The notes: generated by a model not told the origin, from the sequence alone. Shown: positions 10,881 to 24,124, numbered from the stretch's first letter. The stretch: DNA of 64,000 nucleotides from Aaosphaeria pasadenensis (GCA_022813625.1 JAKLMB010000027.1:494387-558386), one strand, 5' to 3'. Translations and numbers: made by a program.

Positions 10881-13800
10881 TGCATGGTTGCTCCATATCC
10901 GCTACTTTCCTATTAGTTCTGCTACTTGCTTGACCGGCCGCACGTCTTGCAACACCCATGCACACTACTTCACACCGAACGGCAATAATTGCCAGCCCAT
11001 CCGATCCACGTTCATACTTACACAGGTGACAGTAGGTCAATCGTCTAATATGTATCTATCGATTGTGCTGCGTGTATCTCATCATCATCGGCTCGGCTCT
11101 CGGCCTTGCATCGACGAGGGCACCGAATCAGTTTTACCACCACATCAGGCCCACGCTGGGCAATGTGCAATGTCCAACAATTCCTGCTTCGTACACTCTG
11201 TGGAGCGCCTACTGACCCCACGCCAGCGCGCTTCCTTCGGGCATGTTCGAAAACGGCGGTGTGTTTGCTGCTAAATTTGCGCCAGGCGCGTCTCTCATCC
11301 TTCTCCATGCTATCTGTCACACCGATCACTGCTTGCAATTAACCCGTTGTAGTAATAGATGAGTCGAGATTCTGCCTTTTGCTCCGTTTATTTCGCATTG
11401 ACAACCTTAGATAGGAACCGCAGTGGTTGTTGGCCAAGGACTGTACTCACGTCGGATTCCAGCGTGTACATGGTATGCGAGAGACCTACAACATCAGGAG
11501 TTATGCTTACGCTTTGTCGCACCTTGTAACATCTAACTAATTCACCTCACTTACTCGTCAGTATCGCAATCCTCGCTACAACTATTCAATTGCGTCAGAT
11601 CTTCCCGTCATGCAACGTTCGTATCCTTGGACTTGGACGTTCGCCTGGATGCAGCCGCTCGTTGCGATTGGGGGCCAAGCCTCACATTGGGTGTCTTTGC
11701 TGCTGACCCGAGGCGGAGCGGGGGAATCCTGATTCTATCGTGAAAAAGGACCTTTCACCCGGCCAGGAAACCTGTGCCTCAGCACAGCATTAGATGAAGC
11801 GCACTACTGCACGCATGCAATTCGATGCATACGTACATAGAGTACAATAAATCTCGCCTGCGGTCTCGAGGCGTCGTTACGCTTATATCAAGGCACAACA
11901 CGATGCGGCAGTGTCACAGGGCCAACGACAGTTTTCTTCACGCCAACAGTATTTGAAACGCTACGCTTGCAAGATCGGTGAATCTCTTTGAATTTGTTGC
12001 TGCCTGTCTTGTTGGTGTCAGCGCTCAGCGAACTGTAATCCTGGTGTGTTGAGGTGGCACAGGCAATTGAACATCGGTGCACACCTCGCTCGCGTCTGAC
12101 ATTTCTAGATTTGATAGTGCGTGCAGCATGGATAACTTGCGGAGAAGGCGGCGGTTCTCTCTCGATTGGGATCCTTCCCAAAGCCACACAGCGTGCCGAC
12201 CCTTTATCACTCCCTATCGCACAAGTTCAAACTTTCCACATCCTTTGCCCCAGCCGTCTGGCGGACAAGGTCGCACGAACCTTCGTCAATCTAATCCTGT
12301 CCTTGAGAGCGGCAATTGTAACGCTTCGCAATCCACAATTATCCATCCTCGTCCCGACCCGTGATCTCGTGCCATGTCCTGCAGTTTCACCCGTTTAGTT
12401 CCCGGAACGGCCATCTACTCTACAACATCACTCTATCAAGGACGGAATGCCATGCCGTCCCCATTCGTCGGAGCGAGGATGCTGATGGTGTGTTGGATAG
12501 GGGAGCGTGATGCAGATCATCGCTTGCCATATCGCAAACCCCAGGTTAAGTGTCACAGTGAACCAGGTGGTGGTGTTCTACTCCGTCCTACATGAGATTG
12601 GTAGAGACCAGGCCACAACGGTGTATCGAGATCGCCACTGCAAGTTGCGGTGCAAGTGCTGAGGAGGGCAGAAGACGACTTTTAGACCCGGCAGCTTTCG
12701 TCATGCATGCTCCATACAAGCAAGATGCTTGAAGGTAGCATACCGTTCACGATGCCTGCAACATGTGTGAATTTACTTACGAGGTAAGTGTCGTCGGACG
12801 GCAAGATGCGGTGTGGCAATCAATCAAACTACAACCGTTGCCCTACCCGAACGATTGGCTGCGGTATTGTCAGCCCGCCGTTTATAGCTTTACAATAAAG
12901 CGTAAAGTGATTTGAAAACGAAGGCTGACGGGCACCAGCGAGTGTCTTGTGACCCTACGCAGCTGCGTACTGTCCTCCTTCCTGTCTGCCCTAAAGTGCT
13001 CACGGGGATGGTTTGATGGATTTACCCGCATCGATCATGCAAGGCACGCGTCGTCGTGGCCAGCCAGACAATTGATTCCATTGATATTTATTCGAAATAT
13101 CCGTTAGAGGACATGGCCATTGGCTGCAGGCCATCCTGTTTAATCCTGGTATTGGCGAGCCGGCGGGCGTGAATCAGCGGCCCGCCAGCTTGCATCTACC
13201 GCATGATGCCATCCATCTAACCGTCTAATTTTCAAGGCATGTCAGTCGACTAGTCGGCTAGTTGAGCCCTTTTCGGGCAGCGCTCCTTCGTTCGCGCTAT
13301 TGAGCTGGAAGAAAAGCGTTGAAAGCGAGTCGGGGACTCGTGGCAGGCGAACAGCGGTTGAGAAGAGTCAATGTGATGTGAAATTATTGTATTACGCCTC
13401 CCTTGCGTTCCCCACCGATCCCACTAGCTAAACCTTCCACCAGGATCTGAAGGTTATCTAAGTGCAAACGGCGTATCTCTAGGCGATAGAACAGCGTGTT
13501 TGTATGCGTGTTCGTTGGATGCACCCCGTCTTGCCCGTTCTGTCCGCCTCGCGCTGCTGGTGGGTGCCGTCATGGCAGCCAGCGGGAAACCGGCACTAGC
13601 CTCGAAGCGTTTCCCAAATCTGCTGGGGACCTCTTTTTTTGGTAAATATGCTTGCGCTTTCGTCCCGGGCTCCAAGAAGTAGGGCTCGGCGAATCATACA
13701 GACCAAGATTAGCCTTACCGCGTTCCATGGTTGAGTTGCTGGTCGAACATACGCCAGCGCCGGGGTCGGAGGACTTCTGGGACGAATGGCTGAGCAGAAC

Positions 13801-16800
13801 AGCGAGGGAACGGTACGGTTGAACCTGAGCGGGACCGCGTCGGCTTCATTAGGCGGAACTTCATACAAGAAATATCTATCCAAATGGAGGAGAGGTCGAG
13901 AGAAAAGTTTTTCTTTCCCTTCGCATCTGCAACCGCGAACGGCTTGACCGCTTTGTCTGGCATTGGCAAAGATCTCTGGCGCGCACTGTGACGGGGCCAT
14001 GACCCGCTGACCACGATACTGCCTGATGCTTCGAGTCACGTAGGCCGTACAATCAAAATGCTCAACATCGCTCTTCTTGTTAGCTTGATCGTGCGCTCGC
14101 GGTCACTGGTGGAAGCGTGGTGCACCAACACGGCGCCACGGCATGGATGCATTTCTCTCTCTCCACCCGCACATATTCATACTTGCCGGGTGTATGATCA
14201 ATCCTTCGTGGTGCAAGCATGCAGTACTTCGTACGGAGTAGCAGGCAAGAGTTGGCAGAGCCCGAAGTATGAGGCCGGCGAGCCATTCCCATAGCAAGCC
14301 ATGCGATGCGATGCCCTATGCCCAGAGAATGCAGAGGCGGACCAGCCCTATCTGGGTTGCATGCCACAAAAGGAGCCCACACGAGGCCAACCCTGTAACC
14401 CGTGGCCCAGGATGTGGGAACTCGACGGCGGCGGTTGGGCACATTGTCACATCGTCACGCCTGAGTAGCGCGGGAACAGGAAGAAGGAGGCCAGCTGTCG
14501 TCGGCGAGCAGAACTAATTAGCTTCAGTTTACAAGTAATTAGTGACATGACATGGGGCTCGAAAAAGCAAGTCAGCCGTGAGAGCCGGGCCGCGCGCACA
14601 TGTTGTATCCATGGTTGGGAAAAGTACACAGTAGGTAAGTTAAGTGGGTGGGTAGGAACAGAAGGAATTGGTTCCAACACGATCTCGTGGCAGGATCTTC
14701 CTCGTAGGCCTTTCGTCCTTTTTTCCCTTCATTCTGGTAGAGAGTACGGGGCGAATTCATTAGACCGAGACTACTCGTGTAGCTACTAATTAGCGACTGT
14801 CACGAAAGTCTGAACAGTCAAAGAGTCATGGCTCGGCAGCAAAAAAATGGGATGAGGACAAGGACAAGGACATAAGGTTACCTACAGGACACGGCCCGTT
14901 CTTTGAGTGCCGTTGGTTCCATTATGCGATGGGCCGCACGCACGCACGCCCGCCCACGACACAATGGGATTCTACGGTACGGTGCGTAGGTAACTATAGT
15001 GCCGCTGCCGCCCATAGATTCGTAGTAGCCTGCCCGAGATACTGCCGCCTCTCGCCGCCCTGCGCAGAGCAGAGTCTGTTCGTAATCGTACGTCTGACTG
15101 ACTGACTTTCTTTCCAGTCTGGTCCCTGTCTATTTCCGCTCTGGTCAAGTCATAGGGCGGGAGAGTAATTGGAATTGTCAACATGAGCCGCCGTGCGAGC
15201 GCGTGACGCCCGACGCTGTAACGCAACCCTACTTTGCAATGTACTCAAGAGGCACAGGGCAGCATCGTCATCTGCGGTCCAATCTACGCCTCTATACTGC
15301 AGCAGCAATAATTCTATAGGCACTATTGTAGCTCGCTTGCTCGCGGCACGGGCGCCAGCGAGTGACATACTCTTCGCCCGACGGTTGAATTGGGGAATTC
15401 CGGCCATGGTGCGAGACCTGGAACAGCCGAGCAGGATTTTTATATTGGGGTGGTTGCGGAGTTTCTGCGGAGTTGCTGTGAATGGAGCAGAAGAGATGAA
15501 AACTACTGTATGCAACGGACGGAAAAGGTACGAACGAGTAGTGGGTGCATGCATATACGTGAAGTGAGGATGTTGGTACGTATTGGCGGTTGTTGGGGTT
15601 TGGGTAAGGCGTGGGCGTTGATGAGGTGACTCGTCGTTCATGGCGGCCACAGAGAGAGTTGAGGGTGTTGGGCAGAATTATGGAGTACAGAGTAGACAAT
15701 CGAGATGCATGGAACAATACATCTCATAGCTGGAAGGATGAACGTTGGAGGCTTAGAAGACGGCAGCATTGGACGCACACCACTCCATACTTTTGCTGAG
15801 ATTGAGAGCCTCCTCTTGTCACATTCCCCTTCTTGCACACACATTCACCCACCCACCGCCCTACCTCCCTCTTCAGTCTTGATCTTTTATTACCTACCGT
15901 AGGTATATCCGCTTCAACTGACTCCCGGGAAGACACATGGGGGCTTGCGCAGATACAGACGCAGACACAGGCACAGACACAGACATACGCACGTACACAC
16001 GCACGCACCCGCGCCGTCTCCCTTCCCTTCCCATCCCATGTGGCCGCAAAGCCGCACGCCCACCCTCTCCCCAGTTAGTTGGCAAGCTCCGACGCCTTGC
16101 AGACGGCCATACCCGTGGCTTGGCGTGCCAACTTGATTGCTCGCCCACGCTGGCCTGGGAAAAGCCCCCGGCCCGGGACCCAAACTCGCCCGTCCTGTTC
16201 GACCGTTCGCTGGCTGGCTGGCTTGCAATACCTTACCTTACCTTACCTTAGGTAGAGCCCATTAAGACAACTTCTAATTATTCACTTGCCTGCACCCGGC
16301 ATCCAACAAGGTACAATATGTACTGTACTCTGTGCAAGTACTTCCTACTTGGGTAGTAGCTGGCTCGACGTCTGCTACTTTGCTGGTTCTCGTATTCCCT
16401 CGTCCCTCCCCCCCCCAGTCGCTTTTTTTCTTTTCGGTGTAGTACAGGTAACAGTAGTGGTCGTGGTCGGTCCAAGGCGCGCGCCGGACACACATATTTT
16501 CTTGCCCTTGCCCTTTGCCCGTCACCCCCTGCCAGATCGCAAACCTTGTATTTTGGGGGTGGACAGGGTGGCTAGGTTTACTTGCTACTCGGACCTATCA
16601 ATGACTCTCCCCCCGAAATCTTTCTTACTCTCTTCTCCCTAGTCTCGTTGCGCTCACACGCACAGGCGTGCGGTGGTGGTCGCCCAAAGGAGTTCACGTC
16701 TCGTTCGGTCTGCGACAGACAAAACGGAAAAAGGGCTGTGACTTGATTTGACTTGACTTGACATCGGTGATTGATGACGACGATAACGACGACGATCACG

Positions 16801-16808
16801 ATAAGGAA

Positions 16809-16829
16809 AAGAGAGAGAGAGAGAGAGAG
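16809..16829. repeat. (GA)n microsatellite
   Basis: Perfect GA dinucleotide run. Confidence 0.9.
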
Positions 16830-18740
16830 GTGTGGATAGGACAAGGTCCTGCGCGTGGTATGCTGTATGCTTGCACGATTGTGATCGTGATGCTATCCCT
16901 GACCATGATCCTGATCCTGGTTAGAAGGTGATGGAGATTTTCTGCACCGCAGTAGCAGCGAATTTTCTTGTGCTTGTAGAAATGCAAGTTTACCGACCAA
17001 TGCATGAAGTCGAATCATCCAGGACTCGAGATTATCGTTGAAATGCAGAATTTACAGAGAACCAAAAGAGGAAGAGGGCACGGCAGCACGGAGAACGCTC
17101 CGTCGATACGACGGTATCAAGTACGACGGTTTCCTACCTGCCGTGCGACTGACGTTGATATTCGCATCGACATCAACGTTGGCTGCTTCACCCACGAGAA
17201 TCTAGACTACGTTTTCAATTTCCTTCTCCCGAGTACGGAGCAGGAGAGAAGAATATGCATGATTACACGGACGCTCTGGGGTTAGGGCATGTACATACAT
17301 ATTACACGACAGTTTCTTTCCCTTGTGAAGGGCCGAGGGGGCGTAGTTATGTTCTGCTTCTCCTCTTCATGCTAAGCATAGGCATCTACTTTACTCCACA
17401 GACGTTGTGCGACCGTGATACATATATAAATTCTTCTGGCCGGGGGGGGCAGGGAGGCGGGAGGGTAACTAGGGGCGCTTGTTCTTGTGTCACTGGTCGG
17501 ACGTACCTCGTCGGCTCTTTTGCGGAGTATTGTGTTCATGTGTGTCACTCTGTTGTGCTGTGCGATGTTGTTTCCGTCTCGTTTGTGGGGGATGCACGTT
17601 GCGTGTAAGCTGTCCAAGAGCAAGACGAAACACCAACCAAGAAGACCTCACCGGTGGACTTGCTTCGTACCACTTTGCTGCTTTGCACTACATACTTTAC
17701 TGGTCGAGACTTGATAACGACTCCGTACGGACCGTATCCAACAACTTACGACCAACGACCTGACTGGGAAAAAGTTGCACACAACACATATCGGACTAGT
17801 TAGTTACACATCAACGCAACGCAACACAACACAGCACAACGCCATACTGTGTACGGAGTACGAAACGAAATGAAACGAGACGGGAACGGTGTGATACGAT
17901 AGGATGCAGTGGAATGGAATGGGATGGGAATGGAATGAAATGAAATGGGGACAGGCACTCGCCTCGCCTTGCTCAAATTGCCCTTTCCCCGCTGGTTCGG
18001 AGATCTACATCTACGTAACATGCTATTTTCCGACGTACATGGTGATGTGACTCTGCAATTCCGACGGCGAGAACGGTACGGAGCACTCCGTCGACGTAGC
18101 GTATATGACGAGCAAGGAATGATGGGTTGTGGGTCCCCAAATAACTATACAAATAGAGGATTGTTCGTTGACGATGGGGAAATGTATGTATGTGGATATA
18201 GTAGTCTATGTCTACAATAGGAAATACTCTAAGCGTCTTGTTCTACTTGGGAAGATGTACGAATGGCACAAAGTATTGATTCCATGTTATCTTCCCGCGT
18301 TGTACGGAGAATTGACAGTCCCGTCCCGTGTAGCTCGAGTACGGAGTACAGGAGTGGTATCTTATTGATTAATTGATAGTGAGAGTACAGAGTACAGAGT
18401 GCAAAGTGCATTGCATGTGTACCCGCTCTGTATGTGTATGTACAGTAAGCAAAGGGTAGGGCTAGGCGGTAAGCGAAGAGAGAGGTTCTAGAATGGGACT
18501 AGCGGGTGGTGGCAGAGACAGACTTGAGAGTGTGGTCTCATAAAGTTTGAGAGAACACGCAACAGGGATATTGATGTTTGAGGAACAAAACGTCTACAAG
18601 GATGTTGTTTGTACATGTATTCATTGAAGGTAATTATGGATTGGGTGAACGAGATGAGATGAGATGAGATGAGAAGGGGTGAAATGAGTAATAATACATG
18701 ATGAAAGAACGGGAACGTTGGATGGATGACGGCGAGTGTG

Positions 18741-18795
18741 GGAAGGGAAGGGAAGGGAAGGGAAGGGAGGGGAGGGGAAGGATGGGATGGGAGGG
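18741..18795. repeat. (GGGAA)n purine tract
   Basis: Pentanucleotide GGGAA units grading into GGGGA and GGGAT. The strand is almost purely purine over about 55 bp. A GAGAT repeat lies at 18651-18673. Confidence 0.85.
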
Positions 18796-19386
18796 AACTT
18801 AGGGAAGGCGGGCGGACCAGCGGCAGGGAACAGGCCCGCAGCGCTCTGCCAGAAAAGCCGCCCGCGCGCGCGCAAGTCTGTGCAGGGTGCATGTCGCATG
18901 TTGCTTGGTGCAGGTGTGCATGGACGGCAAGGATGTTCATTTGATGACTGTATGGTACTCTATGGTATGGGAGGTATGGTATGGTTAATGGTCTAAGTAC
19001 TTGTAGTTAGTTTACATCTGTGTGTGTGGTCACTATGGTGCATGTTTGTCGCAGGTGTGAACGCTAGTATCTATCCAGGTAGGGAGGGGATGGGATGGCT
19101 TGAGGCTGGGTTGGTGCATAATGGGTCGAAAACTTAACCTCGTCTCGTCTCGTCTCGTCTCGTTTGTTCCGTTCTGTCCTGTTCTTCTCTGTTCTGTTTA
19201 GCTGTTTAGCATCTAGTCAAGTGGTGAGTTCAAACTTGTACATGTACAGTACGGAGTACAGTAGTTGGTTAGTTAGGTTCCATGCTGTCTGTGCGCCGGC
19301 CGCAGGTGCGCAGCGTGCAGCGTGCAGGATTGCAGATTGCATTGCAGATTGCAGTGCAATGTGTGCAGTTGCTGTAGCGCTGCACC

Positions 19387-19434
19387 TGATGATGATGATG
19401 GTGGTGGTGGTGGTGGTAGTTGGCGGCGGCGGCG
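19387..19434. repeat. (GAT)n(GGT)n(GGC)n compound microsatellite
   Basis: Three trinucleotide runs follow each other, each differing from the previous by one base. Confidence 0.9.
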
Positions 19435-19766
19435 AAGACAAGGACGAGCGACAAGGACGAGAACGACGGACGAGTTAGGAGGGAGAGTGGGTTATCCGGG
19501 AGGTGGCGGTGGTGTTGGTGGCAGTCGATGAAGATAGAATAGAAGAATAGAAAGAGACATGTTGGTGATTGATGAGGCGGGATCTGAATATAGATGAGAA
19601 GGGCTCGAAAATAGAGAAGAAAGAATGACAATTACTTGAGTATCTTTTCTTAGAAGAAGAAGAGAGAAGAAGGACAGGCAGGGAGGGGTGGATGTGTGTG
19701 TGTGACATGGTTGGTGGTGATGGTGATGGTGGTGGTGGAGGAAGAGGAGTGGATGGGTTTGTGCGT

Positions 19767-19812
19767 GTGAGAGTGAGAGAGAGAGAGAGAGAGTGTGTGT
19801 GTGTGTGTGTGA
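19767..19812. repeat. (GA)n(GT)n compound microsatellite
   Basis: GA run directly followed by a GT run. Confidence 0.9.
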
Positions 19813-20130
19813 GGCAAACTTACTGTACAGAGTTACCAGTATGTACTGCAGTATGTAGGTAGGTGTTAACAGTGTGATTACGCTACTGAGCTCTGACTAC
19901 TGACTATGGACTGGACTGGGGGCAGGGGTCATACCTGGGGAGGAAGGGGAGGGGGGTTGCAAGGACAAGGGCAAGGGCAAGGGCAAGGGAAGGGAGAGAT
20001 GGGAGATGGATCATGATGGATGGTGGATGGCGGTGGTCACTGGTGATGGTGATGGTGGTGGTGGTGGGTGGCCACTACTGCTGGAAGACGGGCGCACTAC
20101 TGGGGGCTAATGGGGGCTACTGTAACTCTT

Positions 20131-20165
20131 GGGGGGGGGAGGGGGGGGAGGGGGGGGAAGGGGGG
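20131..20165 (+). repeat. G-run array (G-quadruplex candidate)
   Basis: Four runs of about 7-9 G separated by single A or AA. Flanking sequence from 20100 to 20212 adds repeated GGGGGCTA units. Four or more G-runs this close fulfil the usual G-quadruplex pattern. Confidence 0.85.
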
Positions 20166-20522
20166 CCACTTGCTGGGGCCTACTGGGGGGGCTACTAGGG
20201 GCTACAAGAGGGAGGCTTGCCGGGGCTGAGAAGGAGAAGAAAGCAAGAGAAGGGACACTCCCGCCCAGCGTACAAGTACTGTGGAATCTGTTAGGCGGGC
20301 GGGTTCGTCTGCTGGGCTGAACATTGATTGAACAAAGTGATGGGATGGATCAAGGATGGATGGATCATGGAATGGATGTTGCGCGCGAGAAGACTGCCCT
20401 ACCCATTCCCCCTGTTCCCTTCCCTTGTCACTTTTCCTTGCAACATGCCCATCTCCCTGTTCCTTTCCCTGTCGATGAATTGATGATGATGATGGCGGTG
20501 GTGGTGGTTCTTCTCCTGTTAT

Positions 20523-20557
20523 GTTTGTATGTATGTATGTATATATGTATGTATGAA
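20523..20557. repeat. (GTAT)n microsatellite
   Basis: GTAT tetranucleotide run with one TATA interruption. Confidence 0.9.
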
Positions 20558-20670
20558 TACAAGTAATGAACGTATGTACTCTCTGTGCTTGGCTCTTCGG
20601 GGAGAGGTGTATGGGAACGATTAGTTGTTATAGTGTCTGATAATGTGAGAACAATAATGATGTGGATATA

Positions 20671-20705
20671 TTTGTGGATGTGGATGTGGATGTGGATGTG
20701 GATGT
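20671..20705. repeat. (GGATGT)n microsatellite
   Basis: Hexanucleotide GGATGT repeated about five times in perfect register. Confidence 0.9.
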
Positions 20706-21128
20706 AATAATAATACCTGTGTATGGTGAAGGCGGTAGTGATGTAGTGTACCCAGAGTATAGTGTAAGTTTAATGTGTGTGTGGGCGTCCCGTCCCCCCA
20801 TCTCGTTCCCCCCGTCCCCGTCCCCGTCGTCCCCCAACTCTTCTCTTTCTTCATTGTCGGGACCTGCCTTTTCGCCTCCTGCCTGTCGGTACCTCAGCCA
20901 ACCCACACACCTTCCCCTTCTCTCTCCCTCTAACACACTCGCATTTGTACCTACACTCATACACTCATACATTCATACATTCATACCATACACACTCAAC
21001 AACACACATTCTCCAATATCTCCATATCTCTCTCCACCACTCTCTCCACTCGCCTCAACCTTACATCTTTCTCCACCAAGGGTATCGATTCAATTCGAAT
21101 CAAACCCCTTCCCTTCGCCCAGTGCTCC

Positions 21129-21191
21129 CACCACTACTACCACTACCATTACCACTACCGCCGCCGCCGCCACCACCACCACCACCACCAC
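21129..21191. repeat. (CCA/CTA)n(CCG)n(CCA)n compound microsatellite
   Basis: Trinucleotide runs in the pyrimidine-rich zone upstream of the Zn2Cys6 gene. Confidence 0.9.
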
Positions 21192-21558
21192 ACCCTTCCG
21201 AATTTATTAGACAGTCTGTCATTGAATTCTTTGGATCGGGTCCCTCTATCCTCTGGTCTCCGGGACGGTACCCTCCTTCTCTATTCTCTACCTCAACCAG
21301 ACACACATCCCACTTCCGACCCTCTCTTCCTTCTGGTTCCACACCCGAGGAGCAGAGTTGAAGAGCAGAAAAAGGATAGGTACATAATACTACTTCGGAG
21401 TACTACGACATCAACCAATTACTCTACCACCATCATCACTACTCTAGGGCAACAGTCAGAGAATAGTGAAAGGGAGTGAGTACTGGCTGGGTACTTTGGA
21501 CAACCACTAGGGGTATTATTATTATTATATACCACATCTAGTCCTCCTTACCTTTTTG

Positions 21559-21617
21559 TTCCTTCCTTCCTTCCTTCCTACCTTCCTTCCTTCCTACCTT
21601 CCTTCCTTCCTTCCTTT
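21559..21617. repeat. (TTCC)n tract
   Basis: TTCC tetranucleotides with two TACC interruptions. Confidence 0.9.
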
Positions 21618-21750
21618 GGTCTTTCCTTTCTTTCCTCCTCTCACAAAAACAACGACGACGACAACGACTACGATACGGAGTAAAACGACAACCTCACCAA
21701 TACAACCGACCAAACCTCATTATTACTGCGCCGTTTCACTACAGCTACAG

Positions 21751-21800
21751 TTACTACTACTGCTACTGCTACTGCTACTGCTACTGCTACTGCTACTGCA
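21751..21800. repeat. (TACTGC)n tract
   Basis: TACTGC hexamers repeated about eight times. Confidence 0.9.
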
Positions 21801-22240
21801 ATCCATCTGCTCTCATACTCCTAGAGTCAACGCACACACGGCCCTCCTATATATATCCATCCTTTCCTTATACGACCGCTCGTCTCGGCCAACTCCACAC
21901 CAACGTCTGGCCCCCACTCTCCCCTACTTCATCTTCTTCTTCTTCTTCTGCTTCTCTCCTCTCTTTCTTACACACACACACTCACACACACTCTACTTGG
22001 GGTTACCTATTTTCTCCTATCCTCTTCCTCGACTACCCCCAACCTCGTGTCCGCCGCTACGCTTCTCGGCTTGGCTCAGTAATCCCATCCCATCTCACTC
22101 ACTATCCAAATATTGCACCGCCGCCGCCGCCCTCCCTCCTTCACAAATCTGACGTGCAGCCGCACCTTCAGCGGGCCGGCCAGCTATTTGTGACACCCCA
22201 TCACCGCCCGTGGAAACGCCCAGAGGATTATCCGGATCAT

Positions 22241-22247
22241 CCTCCCT

Positions 22248-22302
<55 letters not shown>
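22241..22302. repeat. (CCCTCT)n(CT)n tract
   Basis: CCCTCT units pass into a long CT run about 400 bp before the Zn2Cys6 start codon. CT-rich tracts like this often lie in promoters or 5' leaders of filamentous fungi. Confidence 0.9.
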
Positions 22303-22304
<2 letters not shown>

Positions 22305-22429
22305 CTTTACCTCTCGAGCCTCGCTCGTCCTCGTGTACACAGTACCACAGTAACTAGCCGTTTCTCGACCTTGACCTTGTCCCGGTCCATGGTGTAGCAG
22401 TGGAAGTGGTCTCTGCTTCTTTTCACTAC

Positions 22430-22575
22430 ACACCCTTACCCCTACCCCTACCCTACCTTACCCTACCTTACCCTTCCCTACCCTGCCTACCTGAACCGAA
22501 CCCTACCTTTAACTACCTTACCTTACCTTACCTTACTCTTATTTTACCTTGCCTTGCCTTACCTCACCTCACCTC
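22430..22575. repeat. (TACCC/TACCT/TTACC)n degenerate tract
   Basis: Pentanucleotide tract of TACCC, TACCTTACC and CCTCA units. It resembles telomeric repeat only superficially: there is no regular TTAGGG/CCCTAA register. Confidence 0.85.
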
Positions 22576-22698
22576 GTCAGGCTCTCGTTTTAATATCATC
22601 ATCACAACTCCCCTCTCCTACTCTCTTCTCTTCTTTTCTCCCTCCTCTCTTCCCTCCTTCCCTCCCTCCCTGTCCCCCTTACACACGGACCCGCCGCA

Positions 22699-24124
22699 AT
22701 GTTTCCTCACCAGGGCGGCCAAGGCCACATGCCCACTCACTGGCAGCCTCCCACCTCTCAGCAGCCCGCCAACGGCGCATATGCTCACCCGCAGCAGCCA
22801 TCTCATGTAAGTCCTTACCTACAGCCCTTACCACATAGGATCATGTGTCGTTCTGCCGTAAGCACCGCACGTCGCACACCCGCTCTCGTCTCCCCGTCGT
22901 TACACTCGAGCTGACCTCCTTCTTCTTTCCTACTTGTAGATCAATAGCTCTCTCCCACCACCTCCTCCCCAAGAGCCTCGACACGATATGGCCGCTCATC
23001 AGCATCCCCAACAGCCCTACCGCCTCCCAGGTCCCCACGAATGGACTCGAGCGCCTCCTCCACCAGGTCCATATGCAGGCCACCCGTCCCAGCCTCCTCC
23101 ACCTCCTCCTCAATACATGAACCACGGTCACCAGCCGCCTGCTCCTCGACAGAGAACTGCCATCGCCTGCCGCTACTGCAGGAGACGCAAGGTAATTTCA
23201 CCTCTCCATTCCTCCCGTCCGTCTCCCACAAAAGTTGGCTCGCTTATGACATATGTGATACCACAGATTCGATGCTCAGGTTTCGAAAACACGGATGATG
23301 GCCGCTGCTCCAATTGTATGAGGTTCAACCAGGACTGTATCTTCACTCCTGTCTCGGCACAGACTCAGGCATTCGTTCCTGCACACACCGTCTGGCGTGG
23401 CGTTGGTGCTCCTCCACCAATGTACGGTGCATATGGGCAACCTCTCCAACCCGCTCCCCATGGAGGAGATCCGTATGCACAACAGCAGCAGCAGCAGCAG
23501 CCGCCTCCGCCACGCGGACAACAGTACTTGCCCAGCCCAACAGGGGCGTCAGGTCCGTACCCAGCTCATTCTACTTATCCTCCTCCACCTGGCACTTCTT
23601 ACGATGAGGGAAGCCGTGATGCCATGAGCAGGAAGAGGCCCTACGCGGAGCCTCATACCCCAACACTGCCGCCTCCCAATCCTGCCACCGCATCACAGCT
23701 ACCTCATCGAAGCGCCGGTCCAGAGTATACTTATCCAGACCCAACGTCTCTAACATCCGCTGCGTCTCCAGCGCCTTCAAGCTCCTCTTATCAATCCGGT
23801 CCTCCACCTCCTCCACCCGCAAACGACCCTTACTATACCACACAACCCCGCCGAGGATCTCCACAGAGCAACTACTCGGCCTCTTCTCCACACGGCCAGG
23901 CCCCTCCTGCATCCGCAACTTCTCCCTACTACCCTCCCCAAGCCCCAAATGGTCTCCAACCTATGCCTCCTCGTAGCGAGGGAAGAACTCCACCTCCTCC
24001 CAATTCTCAGACGCCCAGCAATCGACCGGGAATGCGCATCAATGACCTCGTGAGCGACAACGGCGGTGGCCGTAGTTCTACCGATTCCGACATGCTCAAC
24101 ATGCTCAATCGCCGACCCATGTAA
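22699..24124 (+). CDS. Zn2Cys6 fungal-type transcription factor, 405 aa
   Basis: Three exons, 22699-22806, 22940-23191 and 23267-24124. The binuclear zinc cluster spans residues 113-144 with spacing C-x2-C-x6-C-x10-C-x2-C-x6-C (ACRYCRRRK then IRCSGF, RCSNC, MRFNQDC). The N-terminus (1-110) is Pro/Gln/His-rich. Residues 150-380 are Pro/Ser/Gln/Tyr-rich with a poly-Gln run, without a visible fungal_trans middle homology region. A basic patch (SRKRPYA) and a conserved-looking C-terminus (GMRINDLVSDNGG...LNMLNRRPM) are present. Nuclear DNA-binding regulator; targets unknown. Intron 2 splits the zinc cluster between the Cys2 and Cys3 loops, is 75 bp (25 codons) and has no in-frame stop, so a retained intron would give a protein with a broken cluster. 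Very long upstream region. Confidence 0.88.

Larger units (their letters stand above)
8043..22698. other. 14.7 kb gene-free intergenic region
   Basis: No ORF here carries a recognisable domain; most are low-complexity translations of simple repeats on either strand. 8.0-8.9 kb is plain sequence. 9-11 kb has G/T and C/A tracts. 11.4-15 kb is plain, balanced sequence without genes. 15-22.6 kb is dense in microsatellites, listed separately, with exact TACGGAGTA copies at 14232, 17852, 18340, 19250 and 21674. From about 20.8 kb onward the plus strand becomes pyrimidine-rich, as in promoters and 5' leaders of filamentous fungi, in front of the Zn2Cys6 gene. Long regulatory DNA or a long 5' leader for that gene is the simplest reading; a non-coding RNA cannot be excluded. 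Confidence 0.6.

Noticed and set aside
22430..22575. Interstitial telomere repeat
   Set aside because: Units are TACCC, TACCT and CCTCA in irregular order; no CCCTAA register is kept.
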